64,000 nt of DNA, taken from contig NC_061508.1 of the NCBI RefSeq assembly GCF_022539505.1, forward strand, positions 342,625,484 to 342,689,483. Reading direction: 5' to 3'. Made by a program: the position numbers and the translations under genes. The notes below the pieces were generated by a model. That model ran no database searches. It worked only from the letters and a program-made list of their open reading frames with translations, and was not told where the DNA came from. Shown here one piece after another: positions 1 to 11,300 of this stretch; the first letter of the stretch is position 1; every line of letters begins with the position of its first letter. This DNA comes from Lolium rigidum (taxonomy: Eukaryota > Streptophyta > Magnoliopsida > Poales > Poaceae).

Positions 1-433
1 GACACCATGTTAATCCACATCATCAGAATCAGAATTATTTTAACGGTAGATCTATAATTTTAATGGACAAGATTTAATCATTTTACGTAATACGTGCAAG
101 TATATATTTTGGGGACATACACATATCATGTTTGACACGTACCTACCAGTTTGAAAAGAAAAAATCACATAATCTTAATTAGAGGATTGTGGGTATCAAA
201 TATAAAAAAAGATGGTCTAAAATAAAGACACCATGTTAATCCACATCATCAGAATTATTTTAGGGGTTAGATCTATAATTTTAATGGACAAGATTTAAAC
301 ATTTTACGTAATACGTGCAAGTATATATTTTGGGGACATACACATATCATGTTTTGACACGTACCTAACAGTTTGAAAAGAAAAAATCACATAATCTTAA
401 TTAGAGGATTGTGCGTATCAAAAATAAAAAGAG
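1..433. repeat. 226-bp tandem duplication
   Basis: The stretch 1-211 recurs at 227-433 in direct orientation. Both begin GACACCATGTTAATCCACAT and end around AGAGGATTGTG followed by an A-rich tract. Copies differ by a few substitutions and small indels. No coding potential or transposon termini are seen. The first copy may continue left of the window. Confidence 0.85.
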
Positions 434-527
434 TAAGCATACATCATACGAATCTCTACTACTTATAAAAGATCTCAGTACACCTAAATCTCCAAAATTA
501 TATATCAATTCTTAGCTCGTAAAGAAC

Positions 528-745
528 TCTAGATAAACCCCCTGACATAGAAATGTATTGAAAACTGACTGTCAAAGGGCATCATTTTAAGAGACAAAAT
601 CATAAATTAAGAAAGGATTTAAACAAACCAAGGATGGCTAATAAATAATTCTAGATAATGCCACCGACAAATTAAATACATTGAAGCATAGCTATCAAAG
701 GGCATCATTGTAAGAGGGTACACAATCACAAACTGAAGAGGGCAA
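528..745. repeat. Diverged direct duplication of about 120 bp
   Basis: Two diverged copies start with CTAGATAA (about 530 and 651) and share the stretch CAAAGGGCATCATT followed by TAAGAG. Spacing is about 121 bp. The divergence points to an old duplication. No function is recognised. Confidence 0.5.
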
Positions 746-2612
746 AAATAACAACCTGAAGCTCATCGTCATCAACAATGGAATGAATAGTACCATGTAT
801 GCCTCCACAAACCTGGGCAGATTCATAGTCGCCTTTCCCAGATGTTTTGCCTCGCTCTTCGCGTACAACGGAACTCCAAAAGTATCTCATTTACTGAACC
901 AAAATCACAAAAAGTTTCATTTAAAGTACACATCCATCCATATTATGACTGCAAATAAGATATGTGCAGTTATTGAAACATTTAAGTCCGATACATGAGC
1001 AACAAAGTTGATACATGTTGTCATCTTTGGCACGTCATAATATAAATCCATGTCTTGTTCTTCCTTCTCCAAATTATCAATGATTCTTATAAAGTGTGTA
1101 AACTTTGATGCTAAGGTTTCTCCTGACTCCTATAGCAACAACACCACATTGTCTCTCTCTTGGTCAGAACTCAAATGATATTGCAGAAAGAGGATGTAAG
1201 AAAATGCATTAAAAAAAGAAGCCTCACTATTGTGTTTTCAAGCCCAACGTTGTTGTGATGTGTATCAATCATCCATGTTTGTTTGAGTGACAAGAGAGAG
1301 GGACAATGCCACTGGATGCCACATATATCGGCCAAAATGACAACTGAATTACTGCTAGTCTGCAATCATGCTTGAAACATGCCACTTTGTGTAGTCGGAC
1401 AGAATACAACAAATGTACATGTTCTTCGTTTAGAGAAGAATAATCCCGAGAACTGAAAAAAAATTGAAGGGCATAACCTGCACATTGTTCTCCTGGAAAC
1501 CAAATTAAAATAGATAAAGGTCTACTAATATGGTTATATTCACATTCGTGTTTCTTGCGAATAAATTACAAATGCGTACATGACGTTTGGTTAAAATTAA
1601 TACTAATATAGAGAGAACTATTGGACTGACCTTTCATACTGAACTGTCACAACCCCTAGACACCTTTGTCAGGACCAACTGCTACCGCTCTTCTTATTTT
1701 CTTCTTGATGCTACATCATAAACCAGTGAAGGTGAGTTACTACCTAACATGGAAGTCCTAATCAAATTAGCTCAGCAAACATTTTATATGGGAGCCATAA
1801 ATCACCTTAATGAAGCAAAGCTCCCTATTTAAGGCACCCTAAATCTCATACATCATGAAGCATTCCTCATTCTGTCATTCATCTTGGGGAACAATTCCAA
1901 TAGGGCACTCATCCTTTCTGCTATCTTTCTCTTATTAACTGCATTGTAATAAATATGGTTCAAAATACTGCTGAATAAACAAACACCTAGCAGGATAGTA
2001 AGAAAAATCAATGAGAAACTATAACCTTTAGTGCAAACAGCCAAATGCAGTTCTCACCTAAAACTGCTAGAGACATGTAAAAGTTCAAAAAATGCAGCCC
2101 ACTTAGAGCAGTAATATTATGCAGCCAGATAGTAATCACAGGACATTAACTACTTGGATAGCAGACATCCCCATTTAACACATCCACATGGCAACGTGAC
2201 TTTGTGAGAGCCTTAGAAAAATGCCAAAAGTATATATGCCATGGCTATGATCTATGTAATGGAACGCTATTTTTAATCAAGTGATGACTTGCCAAGCAGG
2301 TGAATGCATTCAATATGAAAATTATGCCGCACCCATGCCAAGTTAGAGGCTTATGGCTGATTGCTCAATCACAACTCATACTGTGCATGCCAATGCCAGA
2401 GACATACATATCATTGTTTGTACATATCAAACATGACTCTCAGAGGACACCAATACATTTGTAGAGCCAAAAGCATGCTACACTCAACACAAAAATTGAT
2501 TAGCTGGTCGATTAGAAAACGGCATGGATGCATGGTAGAGGCTTATGCAAACAACAGAAAAAACATATCCAAATATCCTAAGCTACGGCACTTACTAATT
2601 TCATTACCCTTT
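746..2612. other. Low-copy AT-rich region, no convincing gene
   Basis: Only short open frames are present on either strand (up to about 100 codons), without recognisable domains. On the minus strand, around 1020-1190, there is an open stretch with charged residues that could be exon debris like that at 2613-3969, but no splice pattern supports it firmly. No transposon terminal motif was found. Confidence 0.4.
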
Positions 2613-2999
2613 CTGCAACCCCGTGGGATCAGTCACCTGCACACGAAACGCTCGCATCTTCGGCCTTAGCACCAGTAGCTGCAAGCCACTGGATGATCCA
2701 TCATGCTTCGATTGCTGCGGGTGGAAATTTTAATTATAGAACACGAAAGCAGGTACAATATATTTTTTAAAAATTAAAAATTGGAACACACATTATCTGT
2801 GTGCATAAGGGTACCTCATGAGGATGTTGGGGCGAAAGTGTGGCGGTTGCACGCCGCCACCAAACAGAAGCTGGAAAAGGTTGGGAAGCGGCACAGACTC
2901 CCTCTTATGAAGAGGCGAGCGATAAGCCTAGCACGCAGCAACACACCAGTGGTGACATACCGCGCTACACGCGGAGGGAAGGCCGTTAGTACTGTACCA
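2613..2999 (-). pseudogene. Exon-like minus-strand segments of unknown origin
   Basis: Reading leftwards, a GC-richer block (about 2999-2813) contains an open stretch including the peptide LFQLLFGGGVQPPHFRPN and ends in a donor-like ATGAG|GTACCC. About 90 bp further on, an acceptor-like CCCGCAG is followed by another exon-like block (2722-2613) ending in AAAGG|GTAATG. Joining the blocks soon meets a stop, and the first has an upstream in-frame stop. The product is not recognised. Same strand as the kinesin-like exon to the right, so both may be gene fragments carried by one Helitron; that is inference. Confidence 0.25.
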
Positions 3000-3849
3000 T
3001 GAGATAGATTTGGGGAGAGGATGGCGCAAGGAGGAGCATGATTTATATTCTACCGATCAGGAATGGGGGCGGATGGAATGGTGAAGTGGTGGAGCCGGAT
3101 CCTGTCCGCCCGACGCTTAGGGCTTTCTGTACCCTTCTTTAAATTTGTGCATGCAAGGATAATCATCATTCTATAGATCATGATCTAGCTCTCTGAAATC
3201 AATTTTGCTAGCTCTATTTTTTATTCACTAATAATCCTTGCGCTTCAAGTTTGGAACAAGCACGCAACTTGTCTACATTTTTTAGATTCTGATTTTTCTT
3301 TTTAATTTAACCAATATTCTCTTAAGGAGAAGAAAATTGTCAAAATAATAGAACCCATGTCCTAGACCAGTTCAAGGATGTTGAAAACACACGGTAGATA
3401 ATTGCTGCCATCTTCATTCAGCAGATTTAATTCCCTAAGCAGCGCACTGTGTTAATTCACTAAAACATCTTCTGGCATAACACAACATTTAGAAAGAAAT
3501 ACAAAGAATCAAAACGTGCAAAAATGAGAACTCTCAGAAAAGGCACTAAGCAAGCATTAGGAAACACAAATATCGTGCCAACAAACTCACAGGGATTTCC
3601 CATGAGTAATATATGGGCAACAAAAGGAATTACGGAGAAGACATTTGTTCCACGCTTTATTATCTAGAGGTTTCGTTTCTGCTAGTACCTAGCATCTTAT
3701 TATGTAGTTGGGTAGGGCATACAAAGCAGGATATTAATCAAACATAAGGGGCCACAAAAAACGATGTGCATCTCACAAAGAACTGCACATGAACATTTAT
3801 CTATGTTCCGCATATCGTCACAGAGCTAAATGCAGAAGAGTGTCCAAAC
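3000..3849. other. Non-coding spacer
   Basis: AT-rich DNA without a long open frame. An AGAATATAAATCA stretch (minus strand, about 3045) resembles a TATA box just before the exon-like block at 2613-2999, but nothing else supports a promoter. Confidence 0.3.
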
Positions 3850-3969
3850 CTTGAAAACAAAAGACTCCTGGTCCAATTTCTTGAAGCAAGCATTTTCACC
3901 ATCAACCTTCCTCTATTTGTGGATGAGTGGCCTGAATTGCACACACATTCTGACGTTGGAGTTTGACAT
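3850..3969 (-). pseudogene. Kinesin-1 (KIN-1) motor, N-terminal exon fragment
   Basis: On the minus strand a 40-codon stretch starts at an ATG (3969) and reads MSNSNVRMCVQFRPLIHK, then a stop (TAG at 3915-3913), then a segment ending in LDQESFVFK before a donor-like TTCAAG|GTTTGG. The pattern V-x-V-x-FRPL followed by a short linker and ESFVFK is that of the first exon of plant kinesin-1-type motors, where FRPL belongs to the first strand of the motor core. The stop sits where the family usually has a Glu codon, so a GAG to TAG change would explain it. No P-loop exon (GQTGAGKT) was found to the left, so this is an isolated fragment, plausibly captured by the Helitron whose 5' end is at 5160. 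Confidence 0.5.
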
Positions 3970-4873
3970 CCTGGCATCAGTTCGGTTCATACAGCACAAA
4001 GACATCAGCTCCTTGAGATAACTTGATTAATTTTCTGTAAAAACGATGTAGTAATAATGTCAGTCCTTTAATCTCCTTGAAGACATCCATACAATAAGAA
4101 CCAGAAGATAGAACCCACAATGTCATATATCATTAATCTCTTGCCTACATTCTTTCGAACAGGTGACATGCAGCTAGAGTTGTACTGGACACTTTCCCCC
4201 TGTTCAGATAAGAAACGAAGATAATTTAAGTGGGAATCAAAATCCATTGCAGTTGTATGCCATGTAACTACAGCATTGCATAAGTTGAGAACAATTTTTT
4301 AGTCATCTTCAGCCTTTCTCTCTAAAATCTGAACTTATCTCCGAAGTTCAGTCCATTTGCAGTTACCAAGTATTTTTCCGTATGCAGTTGTCTTTTGCCT
4401 CTGAAGTCTATTTAATTCCAAAAATCAGAAAGAACTATTAGAAAAGATATCTGATGGTGATGTTTGCGTTCAAACTGAAGACACCAAACTTGAAGAAAGC
4501 ACGGCGTGCAGGGGATGTGCAGGGCGCCTCGGCTGTCGGCGTTCTGTCTTGCAGGCCGGCCTCGCTTCCTGGAGTGCAAGGCGGCGCGGGTGTCTGCTTG
4601 CAGTTGGGCCTCCCTTCCCGGCGTGCAGGTGCTGTTGCGGCCGGATTTCGAGTTGGCCGGCGGAATCCTGGGAGGGCTGTGGCGTTGCGGATGGCGCGAT
4701 GTTGCTCGGCTGATTTCTAGTCACCCGAGGGGAGGGCGCTGGCGGCGTGAGCCTGCGAGGTCTGCGGCGGTAGGGCGGCAATGGTGGCTGGTGGGAGAGC
4801 GAGTGCTGCGGCGACGGGATGGCGGCGTTGATGTTTGGGACCGAACGGTTCCTTCGCTAATCGTGGGTTAGTG
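3970..4873. other. Spacer with a GC-rich block at 4450-4870
   Basis: 3970-4440 is AT-rich and non-coding. 4450-4870 switches to high GC with overlapping open frames on both strands (up to 121 codons) of low-complexity Arg/Gly/Pro composition, as expected of open frames by chance in GC-rich DNA. It may be a captured promoter/5'-UTR fragment inside the presumed Helitron. No domain is recognised. Confidence 0.3.
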
Positions 4874-5160
4874 GGGAAAATAATGTTTAGAGTTGTCCGC
4901 TCCCGTTAAACACGGAGCCAATGTGGAGCGTTGGATAGATTGGTTAAACGGCCAAGATTGTCCGGATCAGACCCTCTGGGTCTTTTAATAGTAGTATAGA
5001 TATAGATATAGAAGTATAGATATAGATGGGAAAATAATGTTTAGAGTTGTCCGCTCCCGTTAAACACGGAGCCAATGTGGAGCGTTGGATAGATTGGTTA
5101 AACGGCCAAGATTGTCCGGATCAGACCCTCTGGATCTTTTAATAGTAGTATAGATATAGA
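4874..5160 (-). mobile_element. Helitron-type 5' terminus, duplicated in tandem
   Basis: On the minus strand the sequence after 5161 begins TCTATATCTATACTACTATT, preceded by an A. This matches the TC...CTACTATTAAA 5' ends of many cereal Helitrons, which insert between A and T. About 130 bp of this end (5160-5028) recurs at 5013-4874, separated by a short TATAGA-rich linker. The element would extend leftwards and carry the gene fragments at 2613-4870. A 3' terminus (hairpin plus CTRR) was not found, so its length is unknown. Confidence 0.55.
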
Positions 5161-5451
5161 TGACTGCTTACATAAGTTACTACCTTCAAGGATATCTTCT
5201 TTCTTTTCATGACAAGGTTAATTATTTTCCTACAAACTAAAGATGATTCCCCCGTAAGCGATATTTTATTAGCATAACGTTCATTGTGACATAGAACTTT
5301 TGGAGTTCTTTTAGCATAATACAAGTTTCTATGCAACCATAAAATCTTTTAGACACTTTCAGATGATGTCCTAGGTAAAAACAGTGTTGCAAATGTATGC
5401 GTTCACATGCTGAATACAATACTGGCGTCAGTAAGCACATCTGACAAGTAC
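5161..5451. other. AT-rich spacer
   Basis: No open frame longer than about 70 codons and no repeat signature. It would be the host sequence next to the Helitron insertion point. Confidence 0.4.
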
Positions 5452-6256
5452 TAAGAGCATCTCCAGCCGTTGGGGCTCCTCAGGCCAAAATCCGGCACTA
5501 TTTAGCGCTGGATGGATGTAATTTTTGGCCTGGGGAGGCCCATTTTCCCAGCGGCAAACCCAGGGTCGCGTGCTGACGCTCAACCACCCCGTAAAAAGCG
5601 ACGGTGCAGTCGCCGGGAAGGGGAACCGTCCGGTGACAACCGCATCCATCGCTGTATTGAACCACCGTAATGCAACGCGAAGTGGCCTCTAGGAGCGAAC
5701 AGCCGGAGCAGTAACTCCGCCGAAGAGCAAGCGCTGCTCTCTTCGTCGACAGACCACTACATAAACGATCTACCGGTCGGCGCCATTCATCTCTTCACCA
5801 TCCTCTGTCGTCGGACACTTCAGCATGAGCAGTCTCTCTTTGCCATCGGACATAGACAGCGAGGCGAAATTGCCTGGATGGCGCCATTGGTGGGACCGAG
5901 CTGCAACGTCTAGCAGCGACGATTTCCCGCCGCCGGAAAGCGACGATTCCCTGCCGCCGGATAGCGAGAACGAGGAAGAGGCTGAGGAGCAGGACGAGGA
6001 AGAGGCTGAGGAGGAGGAGGAGGAGGAAGCGGCGGCTCGGGCGAAGGCGAAGGCGCAGCCGGCCTGCACCTTCGACGATGAGGACGACATGAGTTCCTCC
6101 GACGCGTCGACCGACACCGCCTCTTCGTAGGAGGTGACGAGCCGGAAGCGCCAGCGTGAGGACGATGACGTGGGGCCATCATGCAAGAAGTAGTTTTTTT
6201 TTCAAAGTTTTTATATGTCTTCTTTATGTTTTTCCGAATTATTTATATGTAATTCG
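5452..6256 (+). mobile_element. Harbinger-like element, left end, cut by the gap
   Basis: TAA (5452-5454) followed by GAGCATCTCCAGCCG resembles the TAA target duplication and GAGCATCTCCA-type terminal inverted repeat of grass PIF/Harbinger elements. The interior is GC-rich and holds the small acidic ORF at 5825. The matching right terminus, which should read as the reverse complement followed by TAA, does not occur before the N run at 6257, so the element is incomplete here. Confidence 0.4.
5825..6193 (+). pseudogene. Small acidic ORF with an internal stop
   Basis: From ATG 5825 a 101-codon frame encodes a Ser/Asp/Glu-rich protein with a long acidic run (residues about 48-67) and ends at TAG 6128-6130. 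The same frame stays open after that stop for 20 more codons, including a basic SRKRQRE motif that could act as a nuclear-localisation signal, and closes at TAG 6191-6193. The original product was therefore probably about 122 residues. No catalytic domain is visible. Its place inside a Harbinger-like left end suggests a transposon-associated accessory protein, but this is inference; a captured host gene fragment is equally possible. Confidence 0.35.
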
Positions 6257-6356
6257 NNNNNNNNNNNNNNNNNNNNNNNNNNNNNNNNNNNNNNNNNNNN
6301 NNNNNNNNNNNNNNNNNNNNNNNNNNNNNNNNNNNNNNNNNNNNNNNNNNNNNNNN
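6257..6356. other. 100-N assembly gap
   Basis: Exactly 100 N, the usual placeholder for a gap of unknown size. It separates the Harbinger-like left end from the gag remnant of Tekay-2, so the missing pol and 3' LTR of Tekay-2 and the right end of the Harbinger-like element may lie inside it. Adjacency across the gap is not proven. Confidence 0.99.
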
Positions 6357-6950
6357 GTCTTCTAGAGCATACCTGGACAGAGTGGTGAACTTGTCCATAT
6401 ATTCCACCACAGTCATGCTTCCTTGCTTCAGATTCATGAATTTGTCCTTCATGAGCTTAATCAGTCCTGATGGAATGTGGGTCTTGCGGAACTTGGTCTT
6501 GAATTCTTCCCAGTTGATGACGTGTCCCTCAACTTGAATAGCCTTGACGTTTTCCCACCAAGCGCGGGCAGGTCCAGAAAGATAATGAGTGGCGAACAAA
6601 ACCTTCTCATTGTCGCCGACTCCGGCAACTTCCAGGTTGTTCTCAATAGTGCGAAGCCAGTCATCGGCGTCGAGGGGTTCAGTGCACTTGGAGAAGACAG
6701 GTGGATTGGTGCTCGGAAATCCTTCGCCTTGGAGCGGGGGTCTGCATTACCATCCCCGCCATTATTGTTGTTGGCGTTTCCGGTAGCAATTTGAGCAAGG
6801 TGCTGAAGGGTAGCAAGGTTAGCTTGGCGCTCTGCACGGGCTGCCTCACGGTCTTCCATCATAAGGCGCAGAAGTTGTGCCATGGTTGGGTCCGGAGGTG
6901 GAGGGGGGTTTGGTCGGCCCGCCGGCGTTTCCACTACGGGTTTCAACCAT
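6357..6950 (-). pseudogene. Tekay-2 gag, N-terminal part, frameshifted
   Basis: Starts at ATG 6950-6948 (MVETRSGN...), as in Tekay-1. It encodes the chromovirus capsid region with a Pro-rich N-terminus, MAQLLRLMMEDREAARAER, and the conserved gag motif FATHYLSGPARAWWENVK further on. Compared with Tekay-1 there are two 1-bp losses within the first 60 bp and another near 6716 (TCCGAGC against TCCAGAGC), so the reading frame changes several times and no full Gag can be made. The coding sequence runs into the gap at 6356. Gag would form the virus-like particle in the cytoplasm. Confidence 0.8.
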
Positions 6951-7256
6951 CCTGAAGAGATGTGGATCAGATATTAATGGGGAAACAAAGAGATGGGCAG
7001 CCACTTAAAAGGGGAGGGCTTGTTAAAGATGCAACTTTGAAAACGGAAACTTGAAAATGCGAAGTAGACAAATGATAGCATAACATAGTAGGGTGCCGAA
7101 GGCACAACATAGTCATACAACATCACAACATAAGTCTCATACAGCACAACCAAAATGGATGGTTTTAACAGAACCATCATCATAAGTCTACTCGCATCGC
7201 ACGGGGACCTATATCATTGTCCTACGATAAGGTGGTGCGAGTCTGGGGGTAGTACT

Positions 7257-8132
7257 CTAGAAGTCGTCAAGGTCCACGACTGGACCCTCAGGTGCTGGTG
7301 GGGCGTCCACCTCAACAAAGGCTGGCTCCTCGGGGTCCTCCTCGGGCATCAGTGGCTCAGGCTCCTCATCTTCATCGTTGATGAAGGCCTCATCCTCAGT
7401 ATCAGGCTCCATATCGAAGTCCTCCTCCTCGTAGTCGTCGTCGTTGCTGAGAAGGGCCTCGTTCTCCTTGCGGAGATCCTCACCGTCGTCCTCAAGCTCC
7501 TCAATAGTGGCCTCCATCTGAGCAGTCAGAGCCTCCAGCGAAGCCACCTTCGCCTTCAGGCGTGAAGCCTTCCGGCGTGCAGCAAGTCTCTTCTTGCGCT
7601 CACTGGCCAAGTCGGCCTGTGCAGCAGCAAGTTGGGCGCGAAGTGTCACGATCTCATCCTCCTGCAGATCGCACCTCTCTCGGGCGCGGTCCTGCTGAGT
7701 CTGAGTGTGGTGCAGCAGATACTCCAAGTGGTGCAGCTGGTGAGCGGTGTCGGGGTGCGGGGCACCGGCCACGGGCTGACCCGCGCCGTCGCGCAGACCA
7801 AGGTACTGGTAACCAGTGTCGGCGACAGCCTCAGGGTGAAGGAGAGCAAGGCGGGCAAGTGCCTCCTGGAAGACTCGGATCATCCCGTCGAGCCACGTGC
7901 GCTCCATCACGTCGATGGTGAACTCCTCAGAAACGGGGGCAACCTCGCGCCCCCTGACGACGCAGGTGACCAGCCAGGCCATCTCCGAGTCCTCCGGCCT
8001 CTCGGTACGGACGCCCTTCACCTCGGGCGCCGGACGCCCACACCGAAAAGCCAGGTCGGCCAGGGCCCGCTCGAAGAAGTAGAGGGGCGGTCTCACCCCG
8101 ACCTGGTGAAAGTGCGAGTACTCGATCGGCAT
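7257..8132 (-). CDS. Tekay-2 ORF0: coiled-coil accessory protein
   Basis: Intact 291-codon frame between PBS and gag, starting at ATG 8132 (MPIEYSHFHQVGVRPPLYFF). Three parts are visible: a globular N-terminal half (about 1-135); a predicted coiled coil (about 140-225) rich in heptad-like Leu/Ala with Arg/Glu/Gln, including LEALTAQMEATIEELEDDGE; and a strongly acidic C-terminus (about 226-291) ending in VVDLDDF. No enzymatic motif is seen. Its Tekay-1 counterpart has the same layout. An extra ORF upstream of gag (called orf0) is known from some rice Gypsy elements such as RIRE3/RIRE8; equivalence here is inference. A structural or nuclear-trafficking partner of Gag is possible, unproven. Confidence 0.85.
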   Translation of the reverse strand: MPIEYSHFHQVGVRPPLYFFERALADLAFRCGRPAPEVKGVRTERPEDSEMAWLVTCVVRGREVAPVSEEFTIDVMERTWLDGMIRVFQEALARLALLHPEAVADTGYQYLGLRDGAGQPVAGAPHPDTAHQLHHLEYLLHHTQTQQDRARERCDLQEDEIVTLRAQLAAAQADLASERKKRLAARRKASRLKAKVASLEALTAQMEATIEELEDDGEDLRKENEALLSNDDDYEEEDFDMEPDTEDEAFINDEDEEPEPLMPEEDPEEPAFVEVDAPPAPEGPVVDLDDF

Positions 8133-8342
8133 CTACACAAATTTTAAGGTAGATTAAGTTAGTGATCACAGTGTGCAAAATTTTAAGCATAGTAAAACTT
8201 TAATGCAAGTAAAGTTTTTGAAAATAGAAGGAGATCAGGGACTTAAGCATTTTCAGCATTTAGTCAACCTCTTTGTTTTAAGAAAATAGTTTTTCTTTTG
8301 ATCTAACGCCCATGCTAACTAAGATCTCCTACAGTCAGGATG

Positions 8343-8354
8343 GCTCTGATACCA
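8343..8354 (-). other. Tekay-2 primer-binding site (tRNA-iMet)
   Basis: On the minus strand TGGTATCAGAGC, complementary to the 3' end of initiator tRNA-Met, four bases after the LTR end (…CCCCACA). Confidence 0.9.
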
Positions 8355-8358
8355 GCTC

Positions 8359-11300
8359 TGTGGGGCCCCGGACTTACCAGTCCAGAACTCCTGTTATGCA
8401 TACAATTTCACGATCCCAAGATCATTCCATCGTGAATACATAACCGAACTGATACCAGATTACATCATCCATTACAGTACCAAAATAACATTTATACGGA
8501 AGTCTTACATCATAGGCTATCAAGGCTGAAGTTCAACAAACAGCAGCAGAATTTATTTGACTTCAACAGCGGTGGAACCCACGTCAGGCCTTTACCCTAC
8601 AGGCGGCCGACTGGGAGAGCGACCTAGTTCACGTCTTCGGCGTCGTACTCCTCTTCTTCGTAGTACTCCTCTTCAAAGTCTGGCCAAGTAAATAGCCAGG
8701 ACAACAATGCCAATGAGTACGTTTGAATGTACTCGCAAACCACCTTAGAAGTAAAGGATATGCAATATGGCAGTAGCAAGGAACAGGCACTAAACTAGGG
8801 CGACAAGGAGCGAGAGGTGGTTCCTCTCGAGAGTTTGACATTTCTATGTTTTTGTTGAAAAACTTTTTGTAAACAATTTTACTTTGCCGACTAATAGGTA
8901 AGGAAGACCCATTTTCTTTTTCCGGCCATCGGAATGACCAAAACAATTTCACCTTTCCACCGTACCTCTCAGGTACATCTCCACCAGTCCCACTGGTATT
9001 TTTCCGTACCTCCCAGGTACATTTCCAAAAACTTTTTGGAAAACATATTTGTAAAACAAAACTTCCCTTTAATGCCACGTACCGCCATTCCCATGTCCAT
9101 AACCGTGGACACGGCTATTCGAATAGATTTACACTCTGCAGAGGTTGTACACTTTCCCCACAAGATCCGAATACTCATCGTGTGGGCGTCATCCCTGCAT
9201 AATAACATATGCCACGACAAGTACCCGATCGTAGTTTTTCGCCTGCTCGCCTTAGCCTAGGACATGCCACCTAGAGTTGTACCTCCCAACACCAGAGTCC
9301 GAGGGGTCATTTACCCAGGAGTAGCAAATTCCCCGACCAACTCGACCCTCCAGAATGCCGCGACCAACTGCGGGGCATTATTCAATGGGATCTCATAGGT
9401 TGTACCCCGCGTACCTGAAAAGGCCAATGGGTTGCGTCCCTTCTCATGGGAAGAACCCCGGTCGAAGCGTCCATGGTCGGACTGCCACTACATTTGCAGG
9501 ACCCAAACTAAGGCGAGACAAACTACTACACTACGCCCCGTCCCACTAAAGGGTAATGTGGTTGTACTGGCTAGGTCCGGTTTCGTACTATGGTCACCAA
9601 GTTTTTTCGAAAAACAACTTTTCATCTCCATTTGCATCCAGCAATATATTTCATAATCCTTCTTCTGTTTCACAAAAACCACTCTTGGGCAGGGCAACCC
9701 CATTCCAAGGTTTTCCAGATAACCTTTTTGCTTAAAAACAATTTTCACAAATATTTTTCAAGGGCTCCCAACCTATAGTCCAATTTCCTTTTTAAAAGAG
9801 GCGACGAGTGCGATGAGGTGGTAAGCACCATATATATCGCTAATGGAGGTGTGATCAGTAGGTACCAATGAGGGCTGCACCCTAAGGGTGGATTAATAAA
9901 ACTCCGGGTGGCGTTAACCACCGACATAATAAATAAAAGATATGCACTTTATAAAACCTGCAATAATGCAAGAGCAAGATATATAGGATCAGAGATGCAT
10001 CAAGAGGTGGCTTGCCTTGATCAGCAAAGTGCCCCTGGTTTTCCTCTTCAATCCCTCCAAAGTCTCCTCCTCCTTCGTTTTCGGCGATGTTCGAATCTAG
10101 CGTCGCAAAAAGAAAACAACAAGCCATACCCAATCAACAAAACACACCAGAATAATTCACACAAAAATTTGGGAAAAAATACAGTATGTAGAGGGTTACT
10201 AATGCAAGCTACTGAAAGTGGTTTCATCCATTTATGATTTTTAAAACAAAAGATATGATTTTTGCAATTCCAGAATTGACTTAGGAACCATTTAAATGGT
10301 CTAAATCTTTCTGTAAGTCATAAAAATGCATGCAACATACCTACTGAAAGCTAATAACATGTAGAACACACATGCACAAGAATCACTTTCAAATAAACTT
10401 TTAATTAATTTAGACAATTTAAATGGGACAGAAACCAGAGTATACAAACAACAAGCCACACCAGTATCAGAGCATTACCAACCAACACCAAACATACCCC
10501 TGGATAGGTGAGACCAAATGTGAACTAACCTCACTGGTTTGACATTTTTCTGATTTGTAAAAGATTTTATAAAAATCAAATACTGAAAAGATATACTGTT
10601 TTAGTAATTAAATCCTTGGAGTTAAACTATAACTCTTAAAAAAAATTCCTTCGGCACAAAATTACCCTATAGATATACCTATCAGTTGCACTTGGGTTTG
10701 TTTCAAAATCATTATTATTTTTCAAATTAAAAATCATTTACTGCCTCTCTGGACAGATCTTATTTTCTAAAACAATTAAAATCCAGGAAGCTCCTGCATG
10801 CTACACTAGTGTCAAAATGAAGCTACTAACATACACTTCACAACCAAATTAACCTCATGCAAAAAGGTTTCATAAATATCACACACTAATTAAATTACAC
10901 AATCAGATACTTTTTAGGTTTTCATTTAACAACTCATTTTTACAGCACTAAATCACATGCATGCAATTGTATATGGTTAAGAAAACATCTGTGAGCATGT
11001 AGGAACTTGAATCAACTCATTTGGTTACTGGATGAATTTGTGGTGATTTAAAAGCTAGACAGGAGATTACTGGCAGGTTTAAATAGAGAAAAAGGAGGAA
11101 ACGAATTCGGGCCGGGGCTGCTGGGCTCAACCAGATTCGGCCCAGCAGCGCTAAGGCTGCGCGGGAAGGCCATCCCGCTTGAATGCGGGGACGTGGCGGG
11201 TCACGTTGGCCTGCGGGCCCCGACCAGACATGCATGCACGAGGAGGTTTCTCCTTCCTCGTGACGCAGAACGCCGGCGGAACCCTGGCAACTTCCGGCGG

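Noticed and set aside
1..433. CRISPR-like or regulatory repeat
   Set aside because: Just two long copies in a eukaryotic context; simple tandem duplication.
783..998. 71-codon plus-strand frame
   Set aside because: No homology pattern, no codon signature, AT-rich surroundings.
2781..3002. 73-codon plus-strand frame with basic composition
   Set aside because: Opposite strand of a more plausible exon-like block with splice signals.
4470..4871. Overlapping open frames of 88-121 codons on both strands
   Set aside because: High GC, low-complexity Arg/Gly/Pro composition, no domain; typical of chance frames in GC-rich DNA.
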